The position numbers and the translations under genes were made by a program. DNA of 64,000 nt. It comes from Streptomyces cinereus. GTDB lineage: Bacteria > Pseudomonadota > Gammaproteobacteria > Pseudomonadales > Moraxellaceae. This document shows, in pieces, positions 54,045 to 62,690 of this stretch (positions within the stretch are counted from its first letter, which is position 1; each line of letters opens with the position of its first letter). The stretch is taken from positions 124,324-188,323 of the forward strand of contig BMPS01000001.1 in the NCBI GenBank assembly GCA_014647715.1. The letters run 5' to 3'. The notes beneath the pieces were generated by a model, which was given only the letters and a program-made list of their open reading frames with translations, searched no databases and was not told the DNA's origin.

Positions 54045-55088
54045 ATGAAACGGATTGCCATTATCGGTGCAGGATTAGCAGGGTTAACTTGTGGTAAAGC
54101 ATTGCAACAAGCAGGGCACGACGTAGTGATTTTTGAAAAATCCCGTGGCATCGGTGGGCGACTGGCAACGCGCCGCGCTGAACCATTTTATTTTGATCAT
54201 GGTGTTGCCGCGTTTACTGCCAGTGACGACGATTTTCAAAGTTTTGTCAATCAATTACTCGCTGAAGGGGTGATTGCAGTATGGGCAGTTAACCAAGCTA
54301 CCCCCGATAATTCCTTTGTATCTACTGTATCTACCAAACCACACTCCGTGCCCAAAGTCTCTGACTGCTATTCTGACTACTATGTCGGTATACCCGCCAT
54401 GAATGCCATTGGTAAACATCTCGCCCGTGGCTTAACTGTGCAGCGCAATACTAGGGTAGCCTCTATCATTGACCATCATCCGATTTTTAATAGTTGGGAG
54501 TTGTTAAGTGACAAGGGTGAAACATTGGGTCAGTTTGATTGGATTATTTCGGCAATGCCTGTAGAACAAGCAAAAAGCTTTGCTCAAACATCGCTACATA
54601 CCAAAGTGTTGAATAAATATGCGCTTATGCCTTGTAGTGTGCTGATGCTGGGATTTGATACACCGCTGGCTTTAGACTATGAGTATGCGAAAATCGAGAG
54701 TGAGGATATCGATAAAATTATCGTCAATAGTGCAAAACCCCATCGACAAGGCGGTTATAGCCTTGTGATTCATAGTACCCCAGCATGGACCAATACACAT
54801 ATTGAGGAAGATAAAACTGCCTGTATCAACCATTTGACACAAGCGGTGAGTCAAGTATTGGGTATCGATTTATCGACTGCAGCACACAAAGACATACACC
54901 ACTGGCGCTATGCCACAGGCGAAGCGGTTAACCTTCAATCAGGTGACCACCAGTTAGGCTATCTACTAGATAGCGACCAAAACATCGGTGTTTGTGGGGA
55001 CTGGCTACTTAAGGGTGATGTCGAGTCTGCTTACTTAAGTGGTCAAAAACTGGCAAAAGCGATGATTGAATTACTAAAAAGCGAGTAG
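54045..55088 (+). CDS. Renalase-like FAD/NAD(P)-dependent oxidoreductase
   Basis: A 347-residue flavoprotein with the N-terminal FAD site (IAIIGAGLAGLTCGKALQQAG, GxGxxG at 8-13, Glu at ~31), the RGIGGRLATRR segment of the renalase/COG3380 group, and the C-terminal FAD contact GVCGDWLLKGDVESAYLSG. The substrate is unknown; relatives oxidise dihydronicotinamide forms or small amines. The frame extends twenty codons upstream; the ATG at 54045 gives the family start and has GAGCGGG before it. The SDR gene starts three bases after its stop, so they are translated together. Confidence 0.85.
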   Translation: MKRIAIIGAGLAGLTCGKALQQAGHDVVIFEKSRGIGGRLATRRAEPFYFDHGVAAFTASDDDFQSFVNQLLAEGVIAVWAVNQATPDNSFVSTVSTKPHSVPKVSDCYSDYYVGIPAMNAIGKHLARGLTVQRNTRVASIIDHHPIFNSWELLSDKGETLGQFDWIISAMPVEQAKSFAQTSLHTKVLNKYALMPCSVLMLGFDTPLALDYEYAKIESEDIDKIIVNSAKPHRQGGYSLVIHSTPAWTNTHIEEDKTACINHLTQAVSQVLGIDLSTAAHKDIHHWRYATGEAVNLQSGDHQLGYLLDSDQNIGVCGDWLLKGDVESAYLSGQKLAKAMIELLKSE

Positions 55089-55091
55089 CGT

Positions 55092-55823
55092 ATGCAACAT
55101 ATCGCCATATTTGGTGCTTCTGGCGCGATTGGAAAGGCATTTTGTGATTGTTTGGCTATCGCCTATCCAAATGCCACCATTCATGCCATTGCCAGAAAAC
55201 CCCCGGCATTTAGCCACCCTCATATCGTCCCTCATCAGCTTGATTTTGATGATGAACTGGCTATCGCCGCGCTTATCAAAGAGATAAGCAGCACTCAAGC
55301 GTTGGACAGTGTCATTGTGACGATTGGGTTATTACATGACTCTAAACTCGAGGCTCAACACATCGCGCCTGAGAAATCGCTACGTGATATCACAGCCGAT
55401 CAGCTGCATCAATATTTTCACATCAACGCAGTATTACCGATGATAATTGCCAAATACGCCTTGCCCGCCTTAAACAAATCCTCACAGTCGCTATTTGCCG
55501 TACTTTCGGCACGGGTAGGGAGTATTTCGGATAATCGCTTGGGCGGGTGGTATGGTTATCGGATGGCAAAAGCAAGTTTACATATGGGCATTAAAAATTT
55601 AAGCATCGAACTGCAACGAAAAAACCCCAACGCGATTATTGTTGCTTTGCACCCTGGCACGGTAGACAGTGAGTTATCCAAACCATTTCAAAAAAATGTG
55701 GCAGAAGGTAAATTATTTACCGCAGCGTTTTCCGCGCAAAGTTTACTTAAGGTTTTGTATCAGCTCACACCCAAAGATTCGGGCAAAATTTGGGCTTGGG
55801 ACGGCAAAGAAATTTTGCCTTAA
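55092..55823 (+). CDS. SDR family oxidoreductase (C-factor-like)
   Basis: A 243-residue short-chain dehydrogenase. It has the NAD(P) site FGASGAIGKAF at the N-terminus, the VIVTIGLL strand, and the active-site Tyr-x3-Lys in GYRMAKASLHMGIKNL. The HPGTVDSELSKPF segment near the end is typical of the C-factor/CsgA-like SDR group. It closely follows the renalase-like gene and converges with the DUF2177 gene. The substrate is unknown. Confidence 0.88.
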   Translation: MQHIAIFGASGAIGKAFCDCLAIAYPNATIHAIARKPPAFSHPHIVPHQLDFDDELAIAALIKEISSTQALDSVIVTIGLLHDSKLEAQHIAPEKSLRDITADQLHQYFHINAVLPMIIAKYALPALNKSSQSLFAVLSARVGSISDNRLGGWYGYRMAKASLHMGIKNLSIELQRKNPNAIIVALHPGTVDSELSKPFQKNVAEGKLFTAAFSAQSLLKVLYQLTPKDSGKIWAWDGKEILP

Positions 55824-55846
55824 ATCTGCCTTAAATCTGCCTTAGC
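55816..55846 (+). repeat. Nearly three 11-bp tandem repeats across the SDR stop codon
   Basis: TGCCTTAAATC twice and then TGCCTTAGC; the first copy contains the stop codon. Confidence 0.8.
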
Positions 55847-55883
55847 TTTGTATTAGGGTTGTAATTGCGTATCTAGCTTAAAG

Positions 55884-56300
55884 CTAATCTACCAACCAGT
55901 TTTTGTAGATGACGCCCACAATCACGCAAGTTAGTCCTGTGACCAAGCCGCCCCAAATAAAATCAACCAGTGCGGCAGTTTTATCATAACCTTTAAGTAA
56001 TGCTAAGCTTGTAAAATCATACGTTCCATATGCCATCAGCCCAATGACTACCCCATACCCTGCCAATACCGCCAATGACGCGTGAGCTTTTAGCTGCGGG
56101 TAGATGACCACCACACAAAGCGCAAAAACATAAAATAGATAAAACACGCCTGCTGCCGTCATATTGGGTGATTCACTGAGTAGATGTCCAATGCGCGGTG
56201 CATAAAAGCGTTGGGTCATGGTTTTAAGCCATACGGCATCAATACCCAAAAATACCATGACGGCGATCAGATATACCCACAGATAGTTTAATGGTGCCAT
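55884..56300 (-). CDS. DUF2177 family membrane protein
   Basis: A 138-residue protein with four hydrophobic segments, the family pattern being GIDAVWLKTMTQRFYAPRIGHLL after the first helix, AYGTYDFTSLALLKGYDKTAALVDFIWGG (read in two blocks) and a final LTCVIVGVIY helix. DUF2177 has no known function but often lies in the same clusters as DUF1365, the FAD amine oxidase and the CFA-like methyltransferase. AGGA precedes the ATG. Last gene of the five-gene minus-strand arm. Confidence 0.9.
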   Translation of the reverse strand: MAPLNYLWVYLIAVMVFLGIDAVWLKTMTQRFYAPRIGHLLSESPNMTAAGVFYLFYVFALCVVVIYPQLKAHASLAVLAGYGVVIGLMAYGTYDFTSLALLKGYDKTAALVDFIWGGLVTGLTCVIVGVIYKNWLVD

Positions 56301-56358
56301 TGCTAAATCCTTGTGTCCTGTTATTAATTATCATGAACCCCTTGCCGCGCGAATTGGG

Positions 56359-57843
56359 TTAACGGTACTGGGCTTTTTCAAGGCGTACTTGCACCACGCC
56401 AATGGTTTTTTCCAAAAATCCTGCTTCACAGTACGCAAAATAAAAATGCCACAAACGCATAAACGCATCGTCATAGCCAAGTGCCTTGAGCTGCGGTAGC
56501 GCCTGCATAAAATTATAGCGCCAATCAATCAAGGTACGGGCATAGTCATAGCCATAATCAACCAATGACGTTAATTGCATATCGGTATGGTCGCGCGCTT
56601 GGCTAAGAATTTCACTGTTAGACAATAAACACCCGCCTGGGAAAACATGGGTTTGGATAAAATCCACACTATGCAAATATTTTTGATAACCCCGATCATT
56701 AAAGGTAATCGCTTGTAATACCATCAGCCCATTATCTTTGAGCAGTCGATTACATTGGGCAAAAAAATCTGGCAGATATTCATGACCCACCGCTTCAATC
56801 ATCTCAATACTGACCAGCTTGTCATACTTGCCGGTAAGCTCACGATAGTCTTGTTTTAGCAGGGTGATTTTGTCGGTTAGATTGGCAGCGGCAATGCGCC
56901 GTTTCGCTTCTTCATACTGCGCGTCTGAAATAGTTGTGGTGGTGACACGGCAGCCATATTGGGTCGCGGCATAAATAGCAAACCCACCCCAGCCCGTGCC
57001 GATTTCAATAATATGGTCGTCAGCTGTTAACTCAGCTAATTCACAAATTTTTGCCAACTTGTGGGTTTGGGCTACCGCCAAGCTTGATGAGGGTGTCGGA
57101 TAAATTGCCGATGAATACATCATACGCTCATCCAAAAATAATGCATACATCGCATTGCCAATATCATAATGGGCTAAAATATTGGATTTGGCATTGCGTT
57201 TATCATTATGCCGATTGCGGTGTTGACGGTGCTCCCAGCGTTTGGTCACATTGGCAAATTTGGCTTCGATGGTATTGATGAGGGTCAAATTGCGGGCAAT
57301 CAAGCGTAAAAATGCTGTTAAATCATCGGCTTGCCACAAACCATCAATATAATCATCAGCAAAAGCAATCGAACCGCCTGTTAATAGGTGTTGATACACC
57401 TGCGGTGAATGAATGGTGAGTGTCACTGCCAAAGGATGATTGCCAATTTGTTCCCCTAGCGTTCGTTGTGTATCGCTCACTGGCGACTGTGTTACAGGCT
57501 CAGTATTCATTACCCTAACACCGAAGGTTTTATGAGTCGCTGCCTTAGTCGCTGCCTTAGTTGCTATATCGTCAGACTGATGGAAGGTTTCAATGATGGT
57601 TAGATGACCCCGTTTGAGCTTTGATAGCAATAAAAATATTATTTGCCGTGCTGCTTTTGCCGCACTTTGTTGAACGGGCGTGAGCAGATGGTCAACAATT
57701 GGGTAGGGTAGGTAATCGGTAAACGAGCGTCGCTTGGCTAAATCGGATTGACGGCGTTTAACCAAAGTCTCCTTACCTTTTGATAGGTGATTTGACGGGT
57801 GAGAGGTTGCAGTGTTTTTAGCCTCTAAAGAAGACGGTGTCAT
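56359..57843 (-). CDS. cfa: Cyclopropane-fatty-acyl-phospholipid-synthase-like methyltransferase
   Basis: Uses S-adenosylmethionine to methylate or cyclopropanate double bonds of membrane phospholipids. SAM site IIEIGTGWGGFAIY (residues ~278-291), preceded by AHYDIGNAMYALFLDERMMYSSAIY and followed by SIEMIEAVGHEYL and HVFPGGCLLSN. The C-terminus ends in an aromatic helix (RLWHFYFAYCEAGF). At 494 residues it is longer than E. coli Cfa (382): there is a ~75-residue N-terminal region and a polar insert (residues ~87-136) inside the N-terminal domain. GGGAATTGACT lies before the ATG at 57843; a TTG two codons upstream is less likely. In clusters like this the enzyme may act on a special lipid rather than in bulk cyclopropanation. 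Confidence 0.9.
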   Translation of the reverse strand: MTPSSLEAKNTATSHPSNHLSKGKETLVKRRQSDLAKRRSFTDYLPYPIVDHLLTPVQQSAAKAARQIIFLLLSKLKRGHLTIIETFHQSDDIATKAATKAATHKTFGVRVMNTEPVTQSPVSDTQRTLGEQIGNHPLAVTLTIHSPQVYQHLLTGGSIAFADDYIDGLWQADDLTAFLRLIARNLTLINTIEAKFANVTKRWEHRQHRNRHNDKRNAKSNILAHYDIGNAMYALFLDERMMYSSAIYPTPSSSLAVAQTHKLAKICELAELTADDHIIEIGTGWGGFAIYAATQYGCRVTTTTISDAQYEEAKRRIAAANLTDKITLLKQDYRELTGKYDKLVSIEMIEAVGHEYLPDFFAQCNRLLKDNGLMVLQAITFNDRGYQKYLHSVDFIQTHVFPGGCLLSNSEILSQARDHTDMQLTSLVDYGYDYARTLIDWRYNFMQALPQLKALGYDDAFMRLWHFYFAYCEAGFLEKTIGVVQVRLEKAQYR

Positions 57844-57872
57844 AGTCAATTCCCATAAAAAATTTCAGTAAA

Positions 57873-58799
57873 TTACTGGGGTAAACGTTGGTTATAAGCT
57901 TGATAAGGCACACGTTTTAGCACGTATAATTTAAAAGCCTGCCAGTAAATTTGCAGTAATGATGTGGCACTCATCCAGGGTCGGCGCTTAATCGCCGTTA
58001 TCACCGAAGCCTCGTCCAATTGAACGCCTTTTAGACTCACGCCTGCATTAAACACTTTGCCACGCCTATCTGTCATTCCAATATCAATCACAACATCAAA
58101 GCCATTTTGCTCAAGATTGTCATTTGCCGATGCATAGCGTTTAGGGTGAATCTCAACACGCCAATGATATTGCTGATTGATGGGATTAAAAGGCGATACA
58201 TGAAAGCCTTTGTCATGTTGGTACAAGGTCTTTTCACCTGTGAGTAAAAAACCATAATAATGGCGTTTGTTCCAAGGGGTGTTAGAGACCTCTGCCAAAA
58301 AATGGCTTGGCTCGTGGTTCTCATCAAAGCCAATATAAAAATTGACAGGGCTAAAATACCAACCCATATTACGTAACACGACCAAAGCCACCACCTCGCC
58401 AGTCGGCTGACTGCCAGTCAATTGCTGCCAAGTTTGTTGGGCTTTGACCAATAAACTAGCCGATGGCGCAGGTTGTCCTACTGAAGCGGTTAGACGGTTA
58501 TCCAAAGAGGGGTCTAATCGATTGATAGCAAAATAATCTGTTTGATGGAATTGATAAAGCGCCCAATGGTGCTGCGATAGCAGAGGGAGAGTTAATGATT
58601 GTTGTAGCGATTTTTTCAGCCATTTGGGCAACCATGTTGGCACATGACTGGCGACCATATTAACCTTAGGTAATGGTTTGTCCGCTAGCTGGGTTAAATT
58701 GACCGCCCAAAACCGATAGGGGTAATGAAATTCATGACGGGTAGGGATTTGTCTGGCATGCCAAGTCACACCTTGTAGGATTTGATGGGCAAATGTCAT
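57873..58799 (-). CDS. DUF1365 family protein
   Basis: The 308-residue protein shows the DUF1365 pattern: GVTWHARQIPTRHEFHYPYRFW at the start, VALVVLRNMGWYFSPVNFYIGFD, AEVSNTPWNKRHYYGF and KGFHVSPFNPINQQYHW (all in short blocks), then MSATSLLQIYWQAFKLY near the end. Function unknown; almost always next to an FAD amine oxidase and a CFA-like enzyme. AGGTAAATC precedes the ATG, and only six bases separate it from the amine oxidase gene, so they are translated together. Confidence 0.93.
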   Translation of the reverse strand: MTFAHQILQGVTWHARQIPTRHEFHYPYRFWAVNLTQLADKPLPKVNMVASHVPTWLPKWLKKSLQQSLTLPLLSQHHWALYQFHQTDYFAINRLDPSLDNRLTASVGQPAPSASLLVKAQQTWQQLTGSQPTGEVVALVVLRNMGWYFSPVNFYIGFDENHEPSHFLAEVSNTPWNKRHYYGFLLTGEKTLYQHDKGFHVSPFNPINQQYHWRVEIHPKRYASANDNLEQNGFDVVIDIGMTDRRGKVFNAGVSLKGVQLDEASVITAIKRRPWMSATSLLQIYWQAFKLYVLKRVPYQAYNQRLPQ

Positions 58800-58805
58800 G
58801 ATGAT

Positions 58806-60467
58806 TTACCTTTGAGGGGTGTTGCACACACCATCATGCGCTAGATTTTGGCAAAACGCATGGTTGGTCGTGGCGGTTACTTGCCGTCGTTGCAGTACCG
58901 AGCGTTTTTTGTCAGCATGGCTCGGTAACTTTGATACAGTAAATTTTGTCGACGGTTTGCTGGGCTTAAACAGCCGTTTGATTTGCGCAGCGGTTGTGGC
59001 AGCTGTGGTATTGGTAGTGGCCAAAATGTCGATATCCACCCCCAAACTTTGGCATACCCGCAAGCCACTTTTTACCCCATCTTCATGAAACCCATTAAAC
59101 CAATAAGCACCACAAAAATGGGTATGCCGCTTCGCTGAAATTTCATGCCAGCGTTTTTGGGCATCGGTCATTTTGTTGTCATATACAGGGTGGCGATAAT
59201 CCACACGTTTGATGACATGCGCCTCATTAATCGGCGTATTAAGCGTCACCAAATAGTTATGTTTTGCCGTCAATCGCTCAAGGATATTCATGTGATACGT
59301 CAATATGGGTTTTTGGTCAGCCACGCGTGCGGTGGGTTTATCTATCGCGTAATTCCAACTTGCCCAAGCTAGCGGTTTTTTGGGTAGAACTTGGGTGTCA
59401 GTATGCAAAACCGCTTCGTTATCTGTATACTCAAAAGCCCCTAAAATAGCCGATTCTGTCTCAGTGATATCAGCTAGTAGACGTTTTGCTACATCAGCAT
59501 GGCAAGCAAATACAATGTCATCAAACACTTGGGTTTGACGCTTACCTTGATGAATAAATTCAATGCTAACGCCATCCGTGCCACGCGTGACCGATTGCAC
59601 TGGGGTATTGATATACAGGGTTGTACCTGCTTCAGCAAGCCGAGTAATTAAGGCATTGACGTATTGCTTCGAGCCGCCCACCAAGGTAAACCACTGTGGG
59701 CGATTGACCACATCTAGCAGTCCATGATTATCAAAAAACTGGGCAAAAAAGAGTAGGGGAAAACGCTTGGCGTCATCCATTCCCATCGACCATATTGCAG
59801 ACACCATCGGCACCAAGTAGTTGGTTTTAAACAACTCGCCATAGTCATGACTGTCTAAATAATCCCCGAGTGTTTGCTGGCTTAAAGCTGCTTGCTGCAT
59901 TTTATCGGCTTGGCGAAAATTTGCTAATAGTGATTTGGTTTCGCGATTAAAGCGTAAAATCTGCTGAACAAATTGCCAAAATCGGGGGCTTATCACATGG
60001 CGACGCTGAGAAAAAAGACTGTTTAAAGTGTGACCATTGTATTCAAAATTAATATAAGTATTTTTAACCGAAAAACTCATTTCAGCTTTTTGAAATGGCA
60101 CGTTGAGTTCATCCAATAGGCGAATAAAATTGGGGTAAGTACGCTCATTAAATACAATAAAACCTGTATCGATGGCAACTTTTTCGGTTGATGGTCTAAA
60201 CGGATTGTTAAAAAAAGGATTGTCAAAAAGTGAGCGCTCGGTAACAGTGACATCCAGCGTATTGACATGCCCACCTAGATAATCATTGCTTTCAAACATC
60301 GTCACTGCATGACTGTCTTTGAGATAATACGCACATGTTAGCCCTGATACACCACTGCCAATAATGGCAATCTTTGGTGTGGTAATATTTGGCTTAGTAG
60401 GATTAGCCACTAAAGTCTTGGGGACTTTCTGAGTAGCGTGCGGGGATTTTTTTGTAAACACTGCCAT
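58806..60467 (-). CDS. FAD-dependent amine oxidase-like protein (COG2907 type)
   Basis: A 553-residue flavoprotein with GxGxxG at residues 37-42 (IAIIGSGVSGLTCAYYL), the ESNDYLGGHVNTLDV segment, VAIDTGFIVFNERTYPNFIRLLDEL, and AYWFNGFHEDGVKSGLRVCQSLG at the C-terminal FAD site. This is the COG2907 group of predicted NAD/FAD-binding proteins always found with DUF1365. Similar proteins take part in modifying unsaturated fatty acids, for example in furan fatty acid production in alphaproteobacteria (from memory). The frame extends to a TTG eight codons upstream; the ATG at 60467 is preferred. A polar tail of ~50 residues follows the core. Confidence 0.9.
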   Translation of the reverse strand: MAVFTKKSPHATQKVPKTLVANPTKPNITTPKIAIIGSGVSGLTCAYYLKDSHAVTMFESNDYLGGHVNTLDVTVTERSLFDNPFFNNPFRPSTEKVAIDTGFIVFNERTYPNFIRLLDELNVPFQKAEMSFSVKNTYINFEYNGHTLNSLFSQRRHVISPRFWQFVQQILRFNRETKSLLANFRQADKMQQAALSQQTLGDYLDSHDYGELFKTNYLVPMVSAIWSMGMDDAKRFPLLFFAQFFDNHGLLDVVNRPQWFTLVGGSKQYVNALITRLAEAGTTLYINTPVQSVTRGTDGVSIEFIHQGKRQTQVFDDIVFACHADVAKRLLADITETESAILGAFEYTDNEAVLHTDTQVLPKKPLAWASWNYAIDKPTARVADQKPILTYHMNILERLTAKHNYLVTLNTPINEAHVIKRVDYRHPVYDNKMTDAQKRWHEISAKRHTHFCGAYWFNGFHEDGVKSGLRVCQSLGVDIDILATTNTTAATTAAQIKRLFKPSKPSTKFTVSKLPSHADKKRSVLQRRQVTATTNHAFCQNLAHDGVCNTPQR

Positions 60468-60500
60468 GTGCGGATATACCTTTAAAGCCAAGTCAAATGA

Positions 60501-61250
60501 TTAAGTCGTATGAGAAAGTTTTGAGCCCACAAAATGCCATACTGCATCAGGTAACTGCGCCAATAGCTTTAAGGGCTGTACCAATGTCTGCGGAAATTCA
60601 ATGACATTATCATCATTGGCAATCCCTTGTTGAATGGCTTGGCTGGCTTGCTGTACGGTTTGCAAAAAAGGCATTGGAAAGTCGTTCTGCAGCGTCATCG
60701 GCGTTTTGACAAAGCCCGGTACTACCAAAGCCACTTTGACCCCATAAGGTTGCAGGCTCATTTGCAAGGTTTTGCTCAGATAATGGATTGCCGTTTTTGA
60801 GCTACCATAACCCTCTGCACGCACAAAAGGCACCAAAGCAGAAGCAGAGCCGACGGTGACAATTTTACCTTTAGTTGCCTTGAGAGCAGGTAGTAGCGCT
60901 TCGATGGCATGCACTAACGAGCCGTAATTTGCGTTCATCACCCTCATGATAGACCGCGAATCAAAGTTTGGCATGTCAATGTATTCGCAAATACCCGCCG
61001 CCGCGATGAATAAATCCAGCGTTTTAATGTCGCTAAAAGCTTGCATCACGGCATCATACTCGGTTAAGTCAAGCTGAATCGTTTTTGCACCCATCGCTGC
61101 CAACGTGTGCAAAACAGCGCTGTTTCGACCCACGGTATACACCTCATGACCTTGGCTTAGATAATCCATCGCCAACTGTAAACCGATGCCTGAGGTTGCA
61201 CCTGTGATGACGATGGATAAAGGCTTTGATGAATTGGGGGTTGGTATCAT
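60501..61250 (-). CDS. SDR family oxidoreductase, first gene of the minus-strand arm
   Basis: A 249-residue short-chain dehydrogenase with ITGATSGIGLQLAMDYL (NAD(P) site), DLFIAAAGICEY (NAG-like motif), VTVGSASALVPFV with the active-site Ser, and GYGSSKTAIHYLSKTLQM with the Tyr-x3-Lys. It has a short C-terminal hydrophobic helix. It leads the series SDR, amine oxidase, DUF1365, CFA-like, DUF2177, with gaps of 33, 6, 29 and 58 bases. It is divergent from tetR across a 220-bp gap holding operator copy 2. Confidence 0.88.
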   Translation of the reverse strand: MIPTPNSSKPLSIVITGATSGIGLQLAMDYLSQGHEVYTVGRNSAVLHTLAAMGAKTIQLDLTEYDAVMQAFSDIKTLDLFIAAAGICEYIDMPNFDSRSIMRVMNANYGSLVHAIEALLPALKATKGKIVTVGSASALVPFVRAEGYGSSKTAIHYLSKTLQMSLQPYGVKVALVVPGFVKTPMTLQNDFPMPFLQTVQQASQAIQQGIANDDNVIEFPQTLVQPLKLLAQLPDAVWHFVGSKLSHTT

Positions 61251-61282
61251 AGCGACTCAATATAACAACTCAATACAAAATT

Positions 61283-61310
61283 TTGACAACGGCTTATCGC
61301 ATACTATAAA
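61283..61310 (+). promoter_or_regulatory. Candidate promoter of the tetR gene
   Basis: A perfect TTGACA (61283-61288), a 16-bp spacer and TATAAA (61305-61310) on the plus strand. Transcription from it would start near 61317 and run through the operator at 61335-61358 before reaching the tetR start codon. Confidence 0.6.
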
Positions 61311-61334
61311 AGAGTAGCCGATGGTTGGCAATAG

Positions 61335-61358
61335 TTTTTATACTATTTAGTATAAAAA
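61335..61358. promoter_or_regulatory. Operator copy 2: TTTTTATACT-N4-AGTATAAAAA
   Basis: The same 10-bp arms as at 53249-53272, with spacer ATTT. The site lies between the five-gene minus-strand arm and the divergent tetR gene, the classic place for a TetR-type autoregulatory operator. Confidence 0.75.
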
Positions 61359-61470
61359 TATAATTATTGGTATATAATCAAATAATAAGTATCATAAAAA
61401 CATTTGTAGTATAATATTAGCTAATTTTTAACCTCATAAATATTAGAAACCTAAACATTAGAAACTTGTG

Positions 61471-62070
61471 ATGAAAAAGTTAACGTTTAAACAGCGAATG
61501 ATGCTAGAGCGTGAGTCGCTGATTATTGAAACGGTCAACCATTTGTTAGCCACCAAAGGCTATGACGCGATGACCGTCGATGAGATTGCCGATACTGTGG
61601 GCATTGCCAAGGCGTCATTGTATCGACATTTTCCCAGTAAAGAAGCGCTAGGCATGGCGGCGCTGGTTGATATCATGCACAAAGCGCTTGAGGTCATCAA
61701 TCAGCTAAACGCGACCGACCAAACCGCCATCGATAAGCTAAAAGCGCTGACACAGTGGGCGATGCGACTAAAACTAGCGCAAAAAATGCCGAATCTGCCG
61801 AGTGAAAACTCCCAGCTGCGCGAGCTGCTAATCGCCAATGACGATTACACCAACAACTTGGTCATGTTGTCAGATAGCATCGGTGAATGGATTGAGCAAG
61901 CGCAAGCAGAGGGCAGGCTGCAAAGCAACTTACCAGGACTGGCAATTTTATATACCTTATATGCCAGAGCTTGTGACCCTGTACTGGGGTTTTTACGCTC
62001 TTCCCAGCTGTATGACGATGATGAGATTATCGCTATCGTAACCCGCACGTGTTTTGAAGGGCTAACCTAG
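61471..62070 (+). CDS. TetR family regulator, likely controller of the lipid-modification set
   Basis: A 199-residue regulator with a TetR helix-turn-helix (MTVDEIADTVGIAKASLYRHFPSKEALGMAAL) in the first ~65 residues and a helical C-terminal part that resembles TetR_C domains (DKLKALTQWAMRLKLAQKMPN). The ATG at 61471 directly follows a GTG start alternative. Its position, opposite the SDR-led arm, and the operator in the shared gap make self-regulation and control of that arm the simplest reading. The ligand is unknown. Confidence 0.85.
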   Translation: MKKLTFKQRMMLERESLIIETVNHLLATKGYDAMTVDEIADTVGIAKASLYRHFPSKEALGMAALVDIMHKALEVINQLNATDQTAIDKLKALTQWAMRLKLAQKMPNLPSENSQLRELLIANDDYTNNLVMLSDSIGEWIEQAQAEGRLQSNLPGLAILYTLYARACDPVLGFLRSSQLYDDDEIIAIVTRTCFEGLT

Positions 62071-62142
62071 ATTTAGCGAACGCAGACCACTAAAAATAGA
62101 CAGCTAAAAACCCAAGACAGCGTAGAAAAAAAGTAGAAAAGT

Positions 62143-62445
62143 ATGAGTAATTTTGTGATTCATCGTGAGCATGGCATTAGTAAAGCGCAAGCCTTTGAGA
62201 TAACCGAAGACTGGATTGTCTCAGCAGAAAAAGACTATAAAATGCATTGCGATGTAGTGCGCAGTGATGAGCAAATACGCGTCAACTTTTCTCGTGCCGG
62301 TGTGACAGGTACGTTAACAGTGGATGATAAAGTATTTGACATGCAAGCAAAGCTTGGTTTTTTATTCAAAAGTTTTTTGCCGCTGATAGAAAAGACAGTG
62401 AATCAAAATCTTGATAACGCATTACAAGCTGTGAAAGACCGTTAG
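62143..62445 (+). CDS. Polyhydroxyalkanoic-acid-system family small protein
   Basis: A 100-residue soluble protein that fits the PHA_gran_rgn family (IHREHGISKAQAFEITEDWI, then RVNFSRAGVTGTLTVDDKVFDMQAKLGFL). Members are found near polyhydroxyalkanoate or fatty-acid genes and their function is unclear; no PHA synthase or phasin is in this window. It follows tetR on the same strand by 72 bases and may be co-transcribed. The family call is from memory. Confidence 0.75.
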   Translation: MSNFVIHREHGISKAQAFEITEDWIVSAEKDYKMHCDVVRSDEQIRVNFSRAGVTGTLTVDDKVFDMQAKLGFLFKSFLPLIEKTVNQNLDNALQAVKDR

Positions 62446-62690
62446 CAGACACGGTGAGCTTTAAGTGGCAGTTAGCGTTTAGCTTGAATTATTTTATTTA
62501 ACATAATATACATTATGCGAAATAAAAGCTATTGGCGTCAAAAATGGTATATATGGCACAGTGATTAATTTAATGATGAAATGACAATTAGCAGCAAAAC
62601 CATTTGCATTTATCAATCAATAATGAGTAGTATGCTCACTCAATTATTTATTTATCGTTTGTTTATTATTAAAATCGCCAAGGATTTATC

